A stretch of 64,000 bases of DNA, taken from the NCBI GenBank assembly GCA_051984675.1, contig JBPYFK010000035.1, positions 1 through 64,000 of the forward strand, in the 5' to 3' direction. The translations under genes and the position numbers were made by a program. Positions 24,973 to 34,189 of the stretch are shown piece after piece. The notes under the pieces are model-generated. The model saw only the letters and a program-made list of their open reading frames with translations, was not told the origin of the DNA and searched no databases. Numbering within the stretch: the first letter of the stretch is position 1; every line of letters begins with the position of its first letter. This stretch comes from JBPYFK01 sp051984675 (lineage in GTDB: Bacteria > Actinomycetota > Actinomycetes > Mycobacteriales > Pseudonocardiaceae).

Positions 24973-25257
24973 TCACGCGCTGCGCAGCCGCTCGATCTTC
25001 GCGGCCAGCGAGAGGTCGTTCTCGGTGACCCCACCCTCGGAGTGGGTGGTGAGGTCGACGGTGAGCTTGTTGTAGCCGTGCACCCTGAGATCGGGGTGGT
25101 GGTTCGCCACCGTCGCGAGATGCGCGATGGCGTTCGCGAACGTCATCGCGGTCAGGAAGCCCTTGAGCTCGTAGGTCTTGTGGATCGCGGAGCCGGAGTA
25201 CTCCCAACCCGGTAGGTCGTTCAGCCGGTCTGTGATCGTGGCGTCGTTCAGCGGCAC
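24973..25257 (-). CDS. Pterin-4a-carbinolamine dehydratase family protein
   Basis: 94 residues, the usual size. ATVANHHPDLRVHGYNKLTV and DLTTHSEGGVTENDLSLAAK carry the family pattern (H-H-P, Y, H, then D). It recycles 4a-hydroxytetrahydrobiopterin. No aromatic amino-acid hydroxylase gene is in the window, so a substrate other than biopterin is possible, as in other actinobacteria. The GTG start is chosen because GGGAGGG sits just upstream; a longer ATG start at 25284 would add nine residues. Confidence 0.9.
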   Translation of the reverse strand: MPLNDATITDRLNDLPGWEYSGSAIHKTYELKGFLTAMTFANAIAHLATVANHHPDLRVHGYNKLTVDLTTHSEGGVTENDLSLAAKIERLRSA

Positions 25258-25325
25258 GGTCCCTCCCAAGAACCCTGTCCCCACAAGATCTTGCTACCCG
25301 AATCTTGCTACCCGATCCGATCTTC

Positions 25326-26270
25326 CTACAAGGGGTGCGGATCACGGTGTACGTCCAAGAACAGGTCGCCCGAAACGCGCACGCGGTCGAGGACGTCTTC
25401 GCTGGTGAAGACCAGGTCCTGCGGGTGGCGGCAAGAGCGTACCTCGTCCCAGGTCAGCGGGGTGGACACCGTCGGTTGTCGCTTCGCGCGCAGTGAGTAG
25501 GGCGCAACAGTGGTCTTCGCGGGATTGTTCTGGCTCCAGTCGATGAAGATCTTGCCCCGGCGCAGCGACCTGGTCATCCGCGCGACCACCCGGTCCGGGT
25601 GCTCGGCCTCAAGGCGTTGCGCGACCTGCTTCGCGTAGGTGGACGTGCGGTCCGCCTGATCGCAGCGGACCGGGCAGTACAGCTGCAGCCCCTTGGAGCC
25701 GCTGGTCTTCGGGTAGGGGCGTAACCCCGCGGCGAGTAACACCTCCCGCAGTTCCTCGGCCACCCGGCAGCACTCCACGATCGTGGCAGGGTCCCCCGGA
25801 TCGAGGTCGAACACGAGCAAGTCGGGGGAGTGGCGCTCACCGCCCGGCCCCACCGTCCATTGCGGAACGTGCAGTTCCAGCGCGGCGAGGTTCGACGTCC
25901 ACACCAGTGTCGGCAGGTCGCCAATGACGACGTGCCGGTTCACCTCGGACCCTGCGCCGGTGGCACCCGAGCGCAACGCCACCGTGGGGACCCACTCCGG
26001 GGCGTGCCGACCGACGTCCTTCTCGAAGAACGCCTCGGCGGCCACCCCGTCCGGGAAGCGAATGAGCGTCGCAGCCCGCCCTGCCAGATGTGGGAGCAAC
26101 GCTGGTGCGATCTGCTGGTAATAGTCGATCACGTCGCGCTTGGTGAACCCCGTTTCCGGGTAGAGCACCTTGTCGAGGTTGGACAACCGGAGCAGTTGCC
26201 CGTCCACCCGGACCGTCAGCTTCCCGCCAGCGGCGGCATCGCCCCCGGTGGTGGAACGGTCCGGAGCCAT
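25326..26270 (-). CDS. Stand-alone LigD polymerase (primase-like) domain protein
   Basis: 314 residues covering only the polymerase domain of bacterial NHEJ ligase LigD. Signatures: LSNLDKVLYPETGFTKRDVI, LLVFDLDPGDPATIVEC (catalytic D-x-D), PYPKTSGSKGLQLYCPV and KIFIDWSQNNPAKTTVAPYS (third carboxylate). It fills or extends DNA ends with a preference for ribonucleotides and normally works with Ku and a ligase domain. Neither Ku nor an adjoining ligase is next to it; a ligase-like protein lies 18 kb away at 44067. ATG 26270 is preceded by GGAGG. Confidence 0.93.
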   Translation of the reverse strand: MAPDRSTTGGDAAAGGKLTVRVDGQLLRLSNLDKVLYPETGFTKRDVIDYYQQIAPALLPHLAGRAATLIRFPDGVAAEAFFEKDVGRHAPEWVPTVALRSGATGAGSEVNRHVVIGDLPTLVWTSNLAALELHVPQWTVGPGGERHSPDLLVFDLDPGDPATIVECCRVAEELREVLLAAGLRPYPKTSGSKGLQLYCPVRCDQADRTSTYAKQVAQRLEAEHPDRVVARMTRSLRRGKIFIDWSQNNPAKTTVAPYSLRAKRQPTVSTPLTWDEVRSCRHPQDLVFTSEDVLDRVRVSGDLFLDVHRDPHPL

Positions 26271-26512
26271 CGAACGACCTCCTGAAACGAGTGCGTTTTC
26301 CGGCTCTAGTCACTCTAGTGTTGCCGTGCTGGGCGTGCCGTTCGCTCCGACGTGTGTAACGGTGTCGTGGGGCGAACACCTGGGGGAATAGAACACCTGG
26401 CCGGAAGGGCAGTGTGGAACCGCTGGTTCGGGGTAGCCCGGAAGGGTGCAAGCGGTCTACACGCCCAGCACATCCGACCGGGTGGCTGAATGCGTGTTCG
26501 AATTGGGGGACG

Positions 26513-26890
26513 ATGTCGGTCTCGGACACTTCGCGTGCTACCTGGGACGAGTTGGCCGAGGGGGCGGATCATCTCGCGCGGGTAGCGATGCGGCTGGAAG
26601 CGGCCGGGGCGGGAGCCGTGGGCGCACAGCCGTGGCACATGCGACAGGTGTTGATCAAGCTCTCGGTGACCGGCGCCGCGCTCACGCGCGTCCTTGATAT
26701 CCTGACCAGCCATTACGACCCCGAGGACGCGCATGCCCCGAACCCCGTGCATGTCGCGCTGGAGCAGACCGCAGCGGCCGCGCACGACCTCAGTGCCGGC
26801 GCCGAGGTGGCCGCGCGAGCCGTGCGTGGTGCGCGTGATGCCGAGGCCCAGCCCCCGCAGCCGCGCACTCCGCCACCGCGCTCTCCCTGA
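26513..26890 (+). CDS. Conserved hypothetical protein, helical, alanine-rich
   Basis: 125 residues predicted to be mostly helical (TWDELAEGADHLARVAMRLE, HVALEQTAAAAHDLSAGAEV) with a proline-rich C-terminus (QPPQPRTPPPRSP). I recognise no family. ATG 26513 follows a GGGGGA stretch, and strong third-position GC supports coding. It might be a small cytoplasmic partner or a DNA-associated protein; there is no context that decides. Confidence 0.6.
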   Translation: MSVSDTSRATWDELAEGADHLARVAMRLEAAGAGAVGAQPWHMRQVLIKLSVTGAALTRVLDILTSHYDPEDAHAPNPVHVALEQTAAAAHDLSAGAEVAARAVRGARDAEAQPPQPRTPPPRSP

Positions 26891-27075
26891 GGCCCGTTCC
26901 TGAGTGGTCTACTGTAGACGGAACGCTCTCGGGCGGATCGCGCTTCGAACAATCGGGCGTCGTCGGCAACGGCGCCGCTACGACCACTCGCACACTCCCA
27001 CCGCGTCGCCTACTATCAGCTTCAAGCAGTTCCCCCTGGGCTGCTACGAGACCGTCGCGCCGGGGGTGTGCGCGG

Positions 27076-28749
27076 ATGAGCAGGTTGACGCAGCCGACCA
27101 AGCCGAGCAGCAAGCTGTTGCGGACCCTGAGTGGTCAGGCCGACGAGGCGGACAAGCGCCTGCGGTTCGCTGCCGGTATCCGAAGGCAGATCAACAAGGT
27201 CTTCCCGTCGTCGTGGTCGTTCCTGCTCGGCGAGATCGCGCTGTACTCGTTCATCGTCCTGCTCATCACCGGCACCTACCTGGCGTGGTTCTTCGACCCG
27301 TCCATGCAGGAGGTCACCTACGACGGCATCTACACCAACTTGCGCGGTGTGCAGATGTCGCGCGCGTTTGAAAGTGCGCTCAACATTTCCTTCGAAGTCC
27401 GTGGCGGAATGTTCGCCCGGCAGCTGCACCACTGGGCAGCCCTGATGTTCATGTCGTCGATCGTGGTGCACATGTTCAGGATCTTCTTCTCCGGCGCGTT
27501 CCGCCGGCCCCGGGAGACGAACTGGATCATCGGGGTGAACCTGTTCATCTTCGGCATGTTCGAGGGTTTCACGGGGTACTCACTGCCGGACGACCTGCTC
27601 TCCGGCACCGGGCTGCGCATCGCCTCCGGGATCACCCTGTCCATCCCGGTCGTCGGCACCTGGTTGCAGTGGATTCTCTTCGGCAGCAAATTCCCCGGGA
27701 CACAGATCATTCCTCGGTTCTACCTGATCCATGTCTTCCTGCTGCCGGGATTGATCACAGCGCTGGTCGTGGTGCATCTGGCGCTGGTGTGGTACCAGAA
27801 GCACACCCAGTTCCCGGGCGTGCGCCGCAAGGAGACCAACGTGGTCGGCGTGCGGATCATGCCGAACTTCGCGGTCAAAAGCGGTGGACTGTTCGCGATG
27901 ATCGTCGGGGTGCTGGCGATCATGGCCGGGATCTTCCAGATCAACTCGATCTGGAACTTCGGCCCCTACGTACCTTCGCAGGTGTCGGCGGCGTCGCAGC
28001 CTGACTGGTACATGATCTGGACCGACGGGATGGGACGACTGTGGCCGGCATGGGAGATCTACCTTGGCCCCTACACGATCCCCGCGCCGTTCTGGCCCCT
28101 GGTCGTGGGACTGGGCCTGGTCTTCACCGTCGCGGTGCTCTACCCGCTCATGGAACGGAAGCTCAGCGGCGACACCGCGCATCACAACCTGTTGCAGCGT
28201 CCCCGTGACGTGCCGGTACGCACTGGCCTGGGCGCTATGGCCGTCACGTTCTTCATCGTCGTGTTGCTCAGCGGCGTGAACGACATCATCGCGTTCCAGT
28301 TCAACATTTCGCTCAACGCGACGACCTGGGCGGGGCGGATCGGTGTCCTGCTGGGACCGCCGCTGGCGTATTTCGTGACCTACCGGCTGTGCCTCGGACT
28401 GCAACGCGCCGATCGCGCGGTGCTGGAGCACGGCATCGAGTCCGGCATCATCAAACGGCTACCGCATGGCGAGTTCGTCGAGGTCCACCAACCCCTCGGT
28501 GAGGTGGACGAACACGGCCATCCGATCCCGCTGCCGTACCAGGGGGCTCCGGTACCCAAGAAGATGAACCGGATCGGGGCCGCTGGAAGGCCGATCCCCG
28601 GTAGCCTGCTGTGGCCGGACCCGCGGGAGGAGACCGAAGCGCTCGAACGGGCGCACCGCGAGCAGCGCGAGGAGGAGCGTCGCGAGCGGGAAGCCCCCGA
28701 GCGAAGGGCAGAGCTCCCCTCCGGGAAGCCCCAGGCGCCGCACCAGTGA
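27076..28749 (+). CDS. qcrB: Cytochrome bc complex cytochrome b subunit, orphan copy
   Basis: 557 residues of the actinobacterial QcrB type, with an extended charged C-terminus. The b-haem histidines are in ARQLHHWAALMFMSSIVVHM and LIHVFLLPGLITALVVVHLA; the quinol site PDW is in ASQPDWYMIWTDG. It carries electrons from menaquinol in the cytoplasmic membrane. The family's usual partners qcrC and qcrA (cytochrome cc and Rieske subunits) and ctaE are absent from both sides, so this is a separate second copy or a relocated gene. The last 60 residues are almost all charged (REQREEERREREAPERRAE). ATG start, no close upstream partner. Confidence 0.93.
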   Translation: MSRLTQPTKPSSKLLRTLSGQADEADKRLRFAAGIRRQINKVFPSSWSFLLGEIALYSFIVLLITGTYLAWFFDPSMQEVTYDGIYTNLRGVQMSRAFESALNISFEVRGGMFARQLHHWAALMFMSSIVVHMFRIFFSGAFRRPRETNWIIGVNLFIFGMFEGFTGYSLPDDLLSGTGLRIASGITLSIPVVGTWLQWILFGSKFPGTQIIPRFYLIHVFLLPGLITALVVVHLALVWYQKHTQFPGVRRKETNVVGVRIMPNFAVKSGGLFAMIVGVLAIMAGIFQINSIWNFGPYVPSQVSAASQPDWYMIWTDGMGRLWPAWEIYLGPYTIPAPFWPLVVGLGLVFTVAVLYPLMERKLSGDTAHHNLLQRPRDVPVRTGLGAMAVTFFIVVLLSGVNDIIAFQFNISLNATTWAGRIGVLLGPPLAYFVTYRLCLGLQRADRAVLEHGIESGIIKRLPHGEFVEVHQPLGEVDEHGHPIPLPYQGAPVPKKMNRIGAAGRPIPGSLLWPDPREETEALERAHREQREEERREREAPERRAELPSGKPQAPHQ

Positions 28750-28807
28750 ACCTTCGCGGGACAGCGTACCGACGGTAGGGTGCTGCTGTCTCTCGCGGAG
28801 GTAGCCG

Positions 28808-29497
28808 ATGGTGAACGTCGTGTTGGTACACGGCTTGTGGACGGATGGTTCGAGCTGGGAACGGGTCATCCCGCTGTTGCATCGGGCCGGGCACCGTGTG
28901 ATGGCCGCGCAGTTGCCGCTCACGGGGTTGGCTGACGACATCGATGCTCTGGGAGCCGTCTTGGACGAGCTGGACGGACCGGCGGTGCTCGCCGGCTGGT
29001 CGTACGGGGGAGCGGTGGTGACCGGCGCCGCAACCGGTCGGCCCGAGGTGGTCGGGCTGGTCTATCTGGCCGGGCTCGCGCCCGACGAGGGCGAACGGTG
29101 CAGTGACGTGCTGCGACGTTTTCCCGCGCCCAAGGGCAACCTCGGGGTCTATTCGGATCGGCGAGGGCGGATGTGGATCGAGCAGGAGCACTACCAGGAG
29201 TTGATCGGCGCGGATCTGGAACCCGAGGTGGCCGCAGTGCGAGCGTGCGTGCAGAGACCGGCGTCCCGGGACTGCATCGGTGGAGTGGCACCCGAGCCAG
29301 CGTGGCGCACCATTCCCTCCTGGTACCAGATTTCCGAACAGGACAATGCCATCAGCCCGGAAGCCCAGCGTTTCCTGGCCGAACGCATGGGGGCGACGAT
29401 CATTTCCCTGCCCACCAGCCATGCCGCGCCGTTGACCCGCGCGAACGCCGTCGCGGACCTGATTGCCTCCGCTGCTGTCAATTCGCCTGTGGTGTGA
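28808..29497 (+). CDS. Alpha/beta-fold hydrolase
   Basis: 229 residues. The oxyanion-hole segment is VVLVHGLWTDGSSWERVI, the nucleophile elbow VLAGWSYGGAVVTGAA (Ser), and a C-terminal His lies in ISLPTSHAAPLTRANAVADL, so the triad is intact. It resembles the small salicylate-esterase/EstC-like group often annotated as alpha/beta hydrolase. The substrate is unknown. ATG follows GGAGG. It starts 58 bp after qcrB on the same strand; cotranscription is possible but not needed. Confidence 0.88.
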   Translation: MVNVVLVHGLWTDGSSWERVIPLLHRAGHRVMAAQLPLTGLADDIDALGAVLDELDGPAVLAGWSYGGAVVTGAATGRPEVVGLVYLAGLAPDEGERCSDVLRRFPAPKGNLGVYSDRRGRMWIEQEHYQELIGADLEPEVAAVRACVQRPASRDCIGGVAPEPAWRTIPSWYQISEQDNAISPEAQRFLAERMGATIISLPTSHAAPLTRANAVADLIASAAVNSPVV

Positions 29498-29543
29498 GGG
29501 TGGGCTGCAGTGTGAGAGTGAGCTGTGGACGGTAGCCATGTGA

Positions 29544-29601
29544 TGGCCATTTGGCCATAACGTACTGGCCGAATGGCCATCCCACACTGGCCGAATGGCC
29601 G
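29544..29601. repeat. Three TGGCC-N4-GGCC(A/G) palindromes at exact 22-bp spacing
   Basis: Copies are at 29544-29557 (spacer ATTT), 29566-29579 (GAAT) and 29588-29601 (GAAT, last base G). Starts are 22 bp apart, two helical turns. They lie in the 277-bp gap between two convergent stop codons. Tandem, helically phased palindromes usually bind a cooperative regulator, but no gene start is adjacent. Confidence 0.75.
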
Positions 29602-29774
29602 AGGTCCTGGCCTCATCACGTCGAGATCCTCGAAGCAGGGACTCGCGATCAGGGAGGCTGGACATGATCTGGACAATAGCCTCGTACGGTGCTGGTGGTC
29701 TTTGTCGTGTTTACGGCGGGATCCGGTGGTTTCTCGACCGCCTACGCCATGCGTTGGGCCGGATGGGAACCCCG

Positions 29775-30918
29775 TCATGGCAACGAATAGACGCGTCGAG
29801 CGTTGTCGGCTCCGATGAGTCGGGCAACGCGTGTGGCATCGTCAAAGGTCCACGCGTCCTGCTCGATTCCGTTCCGCAGGAACTCCGCGAGTCCCCGCCG
29901 GAACAGCAGCGCACCCAGGTAGTAGTGCTCAGCGAGCCCGAAGGCATCGGTCGAGAACAGGAACTTGCTGAACGGCGCCAGTTCCAGCGTTTCCGCGATC
30001 AGGGCGTTGGCGCGGATTCCGACGTTGTGCGTGGCGAGGCCGACGTCGAGGAACACGTGCTCGAATACCTGTGCAAGGTACGCGGCGTGCCGGTGGAACG
30101 GGTAATTGTGCAACAGCATGACGGGCACGCCATGTTCCTGGGTCTCGCGCAGGAAGTCGGTGAGCAGCAGCGGATCACAGTGGTGCAGGTCGAGATCGGC
30201 ATCGCCGTAACCGACGTGGATCTGAACCGGCAGGCCGAGGTCGATTCCGCGCCAGAGCAGGTGCAGCACTTCGTGCGCCAGGCGTGGTTCGGATTCCGCG
30301 CGAGTATCCATTTTGGACATCCAGGCGTTGGCCGCGACGCGAACCTCGGCGTCGGTGGGGCGGTGACTTGCCCATCCCAGGCCGCAGCGGTAGGCGGCGA
30401 TGGACTTCACCGCTATCGCACCGGACGTTCGGGTGGCCAGAGCAGTGTCGATGTCGTCGATGAACGACGCGACGCTCGTTCCCGCGCGCACACACGTCTT
30501 CGGCAAGCTTCTCCAGGCGCACGACCTCGTGCACGTTGGCGCCGGTGAGGTGACCGAGGTCCGTGAGGGAAAGCGGACTGTCTGGTTGAACGCCGCTGTC
30601 GACCAGGACGTCGGTTATGCCGGTGCCCCGGAGCAAGCGACGGTTGACCTCAGGCGCTCCGAGCTCGGTGCGGCGGGTGAGGTAGACGTCCGGCGGCGCA
30701 TGTGCGGGCAGGCCGAGTACGGGTGCGCACCATCGGCGGACCGCCAGACCGATCAGCGAGTCGAACAACGACGTTCCGAGCCGGCTGGCCGCGTCCGCCT
30801 CGGTCAGCAGTGCCTCAAACGTGACCCGGTCGAGATCGGAGCCCACCACGCTGTGGCAGTGGTGATCCACCAGCGGGACCGCGGTCATGCGGTCCGCCGC
30901 GAGCGCGTCACCGGTCAT
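29775..30918 (-). pseudogene. Amidohydrolase-2 family gene with an internal frameshift
   Basis: The N-terminal frame (from ATG 30918) holds the metal-binding start VPLVDHHCHSVVGSDL and continues to LEKLAEDV. The downstream frame (to 29775) continues with RAGTSVASFIDDIDTA, IHVGYGDADLDLHHCDPLLL, MLLHNYPFHRHAAYLAQVF and KFLFSTDAFGLAEHYYLGA, the rest of the TIM barrel. The frames differ by one base near 30495, in the run GTGTGTGCGCGCGGG. Joined, they give about 380 residues, a full-length enzyme. Such genes are partners of glutamine-synthetase-like ligases (FluG-like pair), as here. Either a recent mutation, a sequencing error, or recoding. Confidence 0.85.
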
Positions 30919-31073
30919 CGAGCGTCTCCGCCTTCCTCGTCAGTCCGGCCCTGCCTAGCGGCCCGGCCAGACCGGCTCTGGACAGCACCTTCCGTTCTGA
31001 TGTGGCCTCCGCGCGGCAAGGCTAACCTGATCATCACACCGGAGATGCGTTCCGCAGTGGAAGAGGGGCCGCG

Positions 31074-32453
31074 ATGGACGAACAGGAACGTGCTGCTCGG
31101 GCGGTCGCCGCGCGAACCGTGCGAGCTGAGCTCGTCAGCCGTGGCGTTCAGCTCGTGTCCGCTACCTGGGTGGACAACAGCGGCATCACCCGGGTCAAGA
31201 CTGTTCCAGTCGATCGTCTGGAGAGTGCGGCGGCATGGGGCATCGGGGCTTCGCCGGTGTTCGACTCGTTCCTGTTCAACGACATCCCCGTCACCGGACG
31301 CTACGCGCCGGGCGCGGTCGGAGACCTACGCCTGCACCCAGATCTTCAGCGCTGTGTCGTGCTGGGAGGGCAGCCGGGCTGGGCTTGGGCACCCGCTGAC
31401 CGCTACGACCAGCACGGCGGCGTCCACCCCCTGGATCAGCGCAGTCTGGCCCGCGCGGCCACGGAGCGGCTCGCGGGGCACGGACTCACCGCGCAGATGG
31501 CCTTTGAAGTGGAATGGGCGGTGGGGATGCCGACACCGGACGGTGCCTTTGCGCCAGCGGTGCAAGGCCCTGCCTACGGGCATGCGCGCGTGGTCGGCCG
31601 CTCGGATTACCTGCGTGAAGTCATTACCGCGCTCACCGCCGAGGGCGTGCCCGTAGAGCAGCTCCATCCCGAGTACGCGGCGGGACAGTTCGAACTGTCC
31701 GTATCCCCAGGTGATCCAGTGCTGGCCGCTGATCGCTACGTCCTGGTCCGGGAAACGATCCGTGCCGTGAGCGAGCGGCACGGGATGCGGGCCTGCTTCG
31801 CTCCTAAGGTCGTGGCCGACGGGGTGGGCAACGGAGGGCACGTGCACCTCAGCCTGTGGCGCGACGGGGTGAACATCTTCGCCGGTGGATCAGGCGGATT
31901 CGGCCTCACTTCTGCCGCGGAGTCGTTCGTGGCCGGCATCCTTGAGCGGCTGCCGGCGTTGCTGGCCATCGGAGCCCCGTCGGTGGCGAGCTACCTACGA
32001 CTCGTTCCCCAGCACTGGGCCGGTGCGTTCGTCGCGTGGGGGCTGGAGAACCGGGAGGCGGCGCTGCGGCTGGTCACCGGGCCGACCGGGAGTCAGTCAT
32101 GGGCGGCGAACCTGGAGGTCAAGTGCTTTGACCAGGCGGCGAACCCGTACCTCGCCGTGGCGGCGTTGATCTTCGCCGGGCTGGCTGGGATGAACCGTGC
32201 GGAGGTCTTGGCGCCGCCGGTCGGTGTTGACCCAGCGTTGCTGGACGAGACTGAGCGGCAGCGCAGGGGCATTCGCCGGCTTCCGGCTTCGCTCGCGGAG
32301 TCGGTGACCGCGTTCGAAGTGGAAGAGGCGCTGGTCGAGGGTCTCGGCGAGCCGTTGGCGGCGACCGTGGCCGATGTGCGGCGCGGCGAGATCGCGCACT
32401 TCGACGGCGCCGAGCCGGAACAGATCGCGGCTGCTGTGCGCTGGGTGTACTGA
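31074..32453 (+). CDS. Glutamine synthetase-like gamma-glutamyl ligase
   Basis: 459 residues of glutamine synthetase fold. Metal and ATP motifs are MAFEVEWAV, HPEYAAGQFELSVSPGD, NGGHVHLSLWRDG, the glutamate-site arginine in ENREAALRLV, and LEVKCFDQAANPYLAVAALI. It belongs to the GlnA3/GlnA4-like group that joins glutamate to amines (polyamines, ethanolamine) rather than to the true nitrogen-assimilating GlnA, since the adenylylation-loop region of GlnA is not evident. With the neighbouring amidohydrolase and APC permease it suggests uptake and gamma-glutamylation of an amine. Divergent from the amidohydrolase; ATG after GAGGGG. Confidence 0.9.
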   Translation: MDEQERAARAVAARTVRAELVSRGVQLVSATWVDNSGITRVKTVPVDRLESAAAWGIGASPVFDSFLFNDIPVTGRYAPGAVGDLRLHPDLQRCVVLGGQPGWAWAPADRYDQHGGVHPLDQRSLARAATERLAGHGLTAQMAFEVEWAVGMPTPDGAFAPAVQGPAYGHARVVGRSDYLREVITALTAEGVPVEQLHPEYAAGQFELSVSPGDPVLAADRYVLVRETIRAVSERHGMRACFAPKVVADGVGNGGHVHLSLWRDGVNIFAGGSGGFGLTSAAESFVAGILERLPALLAIGAPSVASYLRLVPQHWAGAFVAWGLENREAALRLVTGPTGSQSWAANLEVKCFDQAANPYLAVAALIFAGLAGMNRAEVLAPPVGVDPALLDETERQRRGIRRLPASLAESVTAFEVEEALVEGLGEPLAATVADVRRGEIAHFDGAEPEQIAAAVRWVY

Positions 32454-32673
32454 GTCGCTGGATTGTTGCTCCCCGTAATCAGCGAGGTCCTGTGGCGCCA
32501 CCCCTGCGTACCTCGTCCTGTCGTCCGGGTCGCGGGCATGACCTCGCTGGGTTGACGCGCGCGGCTCGAAGTTGCCGAAGGTGACGGGAGGCTCAACCCT
32601 GGTGATGTTCGGCTTTCGCGGCAGCGTGGCCAGCCCGGGCTGGCTCTGTGGGCCATGCGGTGAGGAGACGGCT

Positions 32674-34167
32674 ATGAGCATCATGCGGGTGAAAACGCCC
32701 GAACAGTCCGTCCGCGATGCCGAGGCTCCAGAATTCCGCCTCCGTCGGGTGCTCAGCGCGCTGGACCTGATGGGGATTGGTATCGGCGCCATCATCGGGA
32801 CGGGGATTTTCGTCCTCACCGGGGTGGCCGCCGCCAAGGAGGCCGGACCCGGTATCGCGATCTCGTTCGTCCTGTCCGGTATCGCCTGCGGCTTGGCCGC
32901 GTTGTGCTACGCGGAGTTCGCTTCAGTCGTTCCGGTCGCTGGATCGGCGTACACCTTTTCTTACGCATCGCTGGGTGAGTTTCTGGCCTGGATCATCGGG
33001 TGGGACCTGATCCTGGAATTCATCGTCGGCGCGTCGACCGTGTCGGTCGGCTGGTCGCAATACTTCAGCAGCGCTCTTGGCTCCTTGGGCGTGCACCTGC
33101 CAGTCGCACTGACCAGTGCGCCAGGTAGCGGCGGCACGGTCAACGTCCCGGCCGCGATCATCGCGCTGATCCTGATGGTGGTGCTGATCGTCGGCATCCG
33201 GTTGAGCTCGGTGGTGACCAACGTGATCGTGGGCATCAAGCTCGCGGTGGTGCTGTTCTTCATCATTTTCGGCGCGTTCTACGTCCACACGGCGAACTGG
33301 AGCCCGTTCATCCCACCCCGCCGTCCAGGCGGAGCGGCGGAGGGCGGCCTCAACAGCTCGTTGCTGGATCTTGTCGTCGGTAGTGGTGGCTCGTACGGAT
33401 TCAGTGGCGTGGTGGCGGGGGCCGCGCTGGTCTTCTTCGCCTACATCGGATTCGACATCGTGGCCAGCGGCGCAGAGGAGACCCGGCACCCGCAGCGCGA
33501 CATGCCGATCGGCATACTCGGGTCGCTGGCGGTCTGTTCCGTCCTGTACATCCTGGTCTCGCTGGTGATGACCGGCATCGTCGCCTACCCGCTACTGAAC
33601 ACCGCCGCCCCGATGGCGACCGCTTTCCAGGCCACCGGGGCGGCATGGGCGGTGGGACTGGTGTCACTGGGGGCGATCTGCGGTCTCACGACGGTGATCC
33701 TGATCTTGATGCTGGGCCAGGCTCGGGTGGGATTCGCGATGAGTCGAGACGGTCTGCTGCCCGTCTGGTTCGCCCGGGTGCACCCCCGGTTCCGTACGCC
33801 GTACCGGATCACGTTGATCACCGGCATCCTTGTGGCGATCATCGCCTCGTTGACGCCGATCGACGTGCTCGCCGAGATGACCAACATCGGGACACTGTTC
33901 GCCTTCGTACTGGTCTCGGCCGGCGTTCCCGTCCTGCGTCGCGCTCGGCCGGACCTGCACCGCGCGTTCCGCACGCCGCTGGTCCCGCTGGTGCCTATCC
34001 TCGCGGTACTCGCGTGTCTGTACCTGATGGTGAACCTGACCGGCTGGACCTGGATTCGCTTCGGTATCTGGCTGGTGATCGGGCTGGCGGTATACGGGCT
34101 TTACGGCGTGCGGAACAGTCGCTTGGCGCGGGGCACCTCGATCGAGGAAGCCGCCGGGGAAACGTGA
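32674..34167 (+). CDS. APC-family amino acid / amine permease
   Basis: 497 residues with about 12 hydrophobic helices. The first carries the APC signature LMGIGIGAIIGTGIFVLTG, followed by YAEFASVVPVAGSAYTFSYA and the helix FFAYIGFDIVASGAEETRHP of the CAT/YfnA-like subgroup. It imports a cationic or neutral amino acid or amine by proton symport. It lies 220 bp after the ligase on the same strand, so it is plausibly the importer for that pathway. ATG 32674 follows GAGGAG; the longer frame from 32572 lacks hydrophobic character. Confidence 0.92.
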   Translation: MSIMRVKTPEQSVRDAEAPEFRLRRVLSALDLMGIGIGAIIGTGIFVLTGVAAAKEAGPGIAISFVLSGIACGLAALCYAEFASVVPVAGSAYTFSYASLGEFLAWIIGWDLILEFIVGASTVSVGWSQYFSSALGSLGVHLPVALTSAPGSGGTVNVPAAIIALILMVVLIVGIRLSSVVTNVIVGIKLAVVLFFIIFGAFYVHTANWSPFIPPRRPGGAAEGGLNSSLLDLVVGSGGSYGFSGVVAGAALVFFAYIGFDIVASGAEETRHPQRDMPIGILGSLAVCSVLYILVSLVMTGIVAYPLLNTAAPMATAFQATGAAWAVGLVSLGAICGLTTVILILMLGQARVGFAMSRDGLLPVWFARVHPRFRTPYRITLITGILVAIIASLTPIDVLAEMTNIGTLFAFVLVSAGVPVLRRARPDLHRAFRTPLVPLVPILAVLACLYLMVNLTGWTWIRFGIWLVIGLAVYGLYGVRNSRLARGTSIEEAAGET

Positions 34168-34189
34168 GATTCCGCGTGAGCGCAACCGC

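Noticed and set aside
29595..30548. Plus-strand frame opposite the amidohydrolase
   Set aside because: Both minus-strand halves give clear amidohydrolase sequence; the plus frame does not resemble a protein family.
32454..32673. Possible riboswitch in the 220-bp gap before the APC permease
   Set aside because: No conserved aptamer core could be recognised by eye; GC-rich pairing alone is not evidence.
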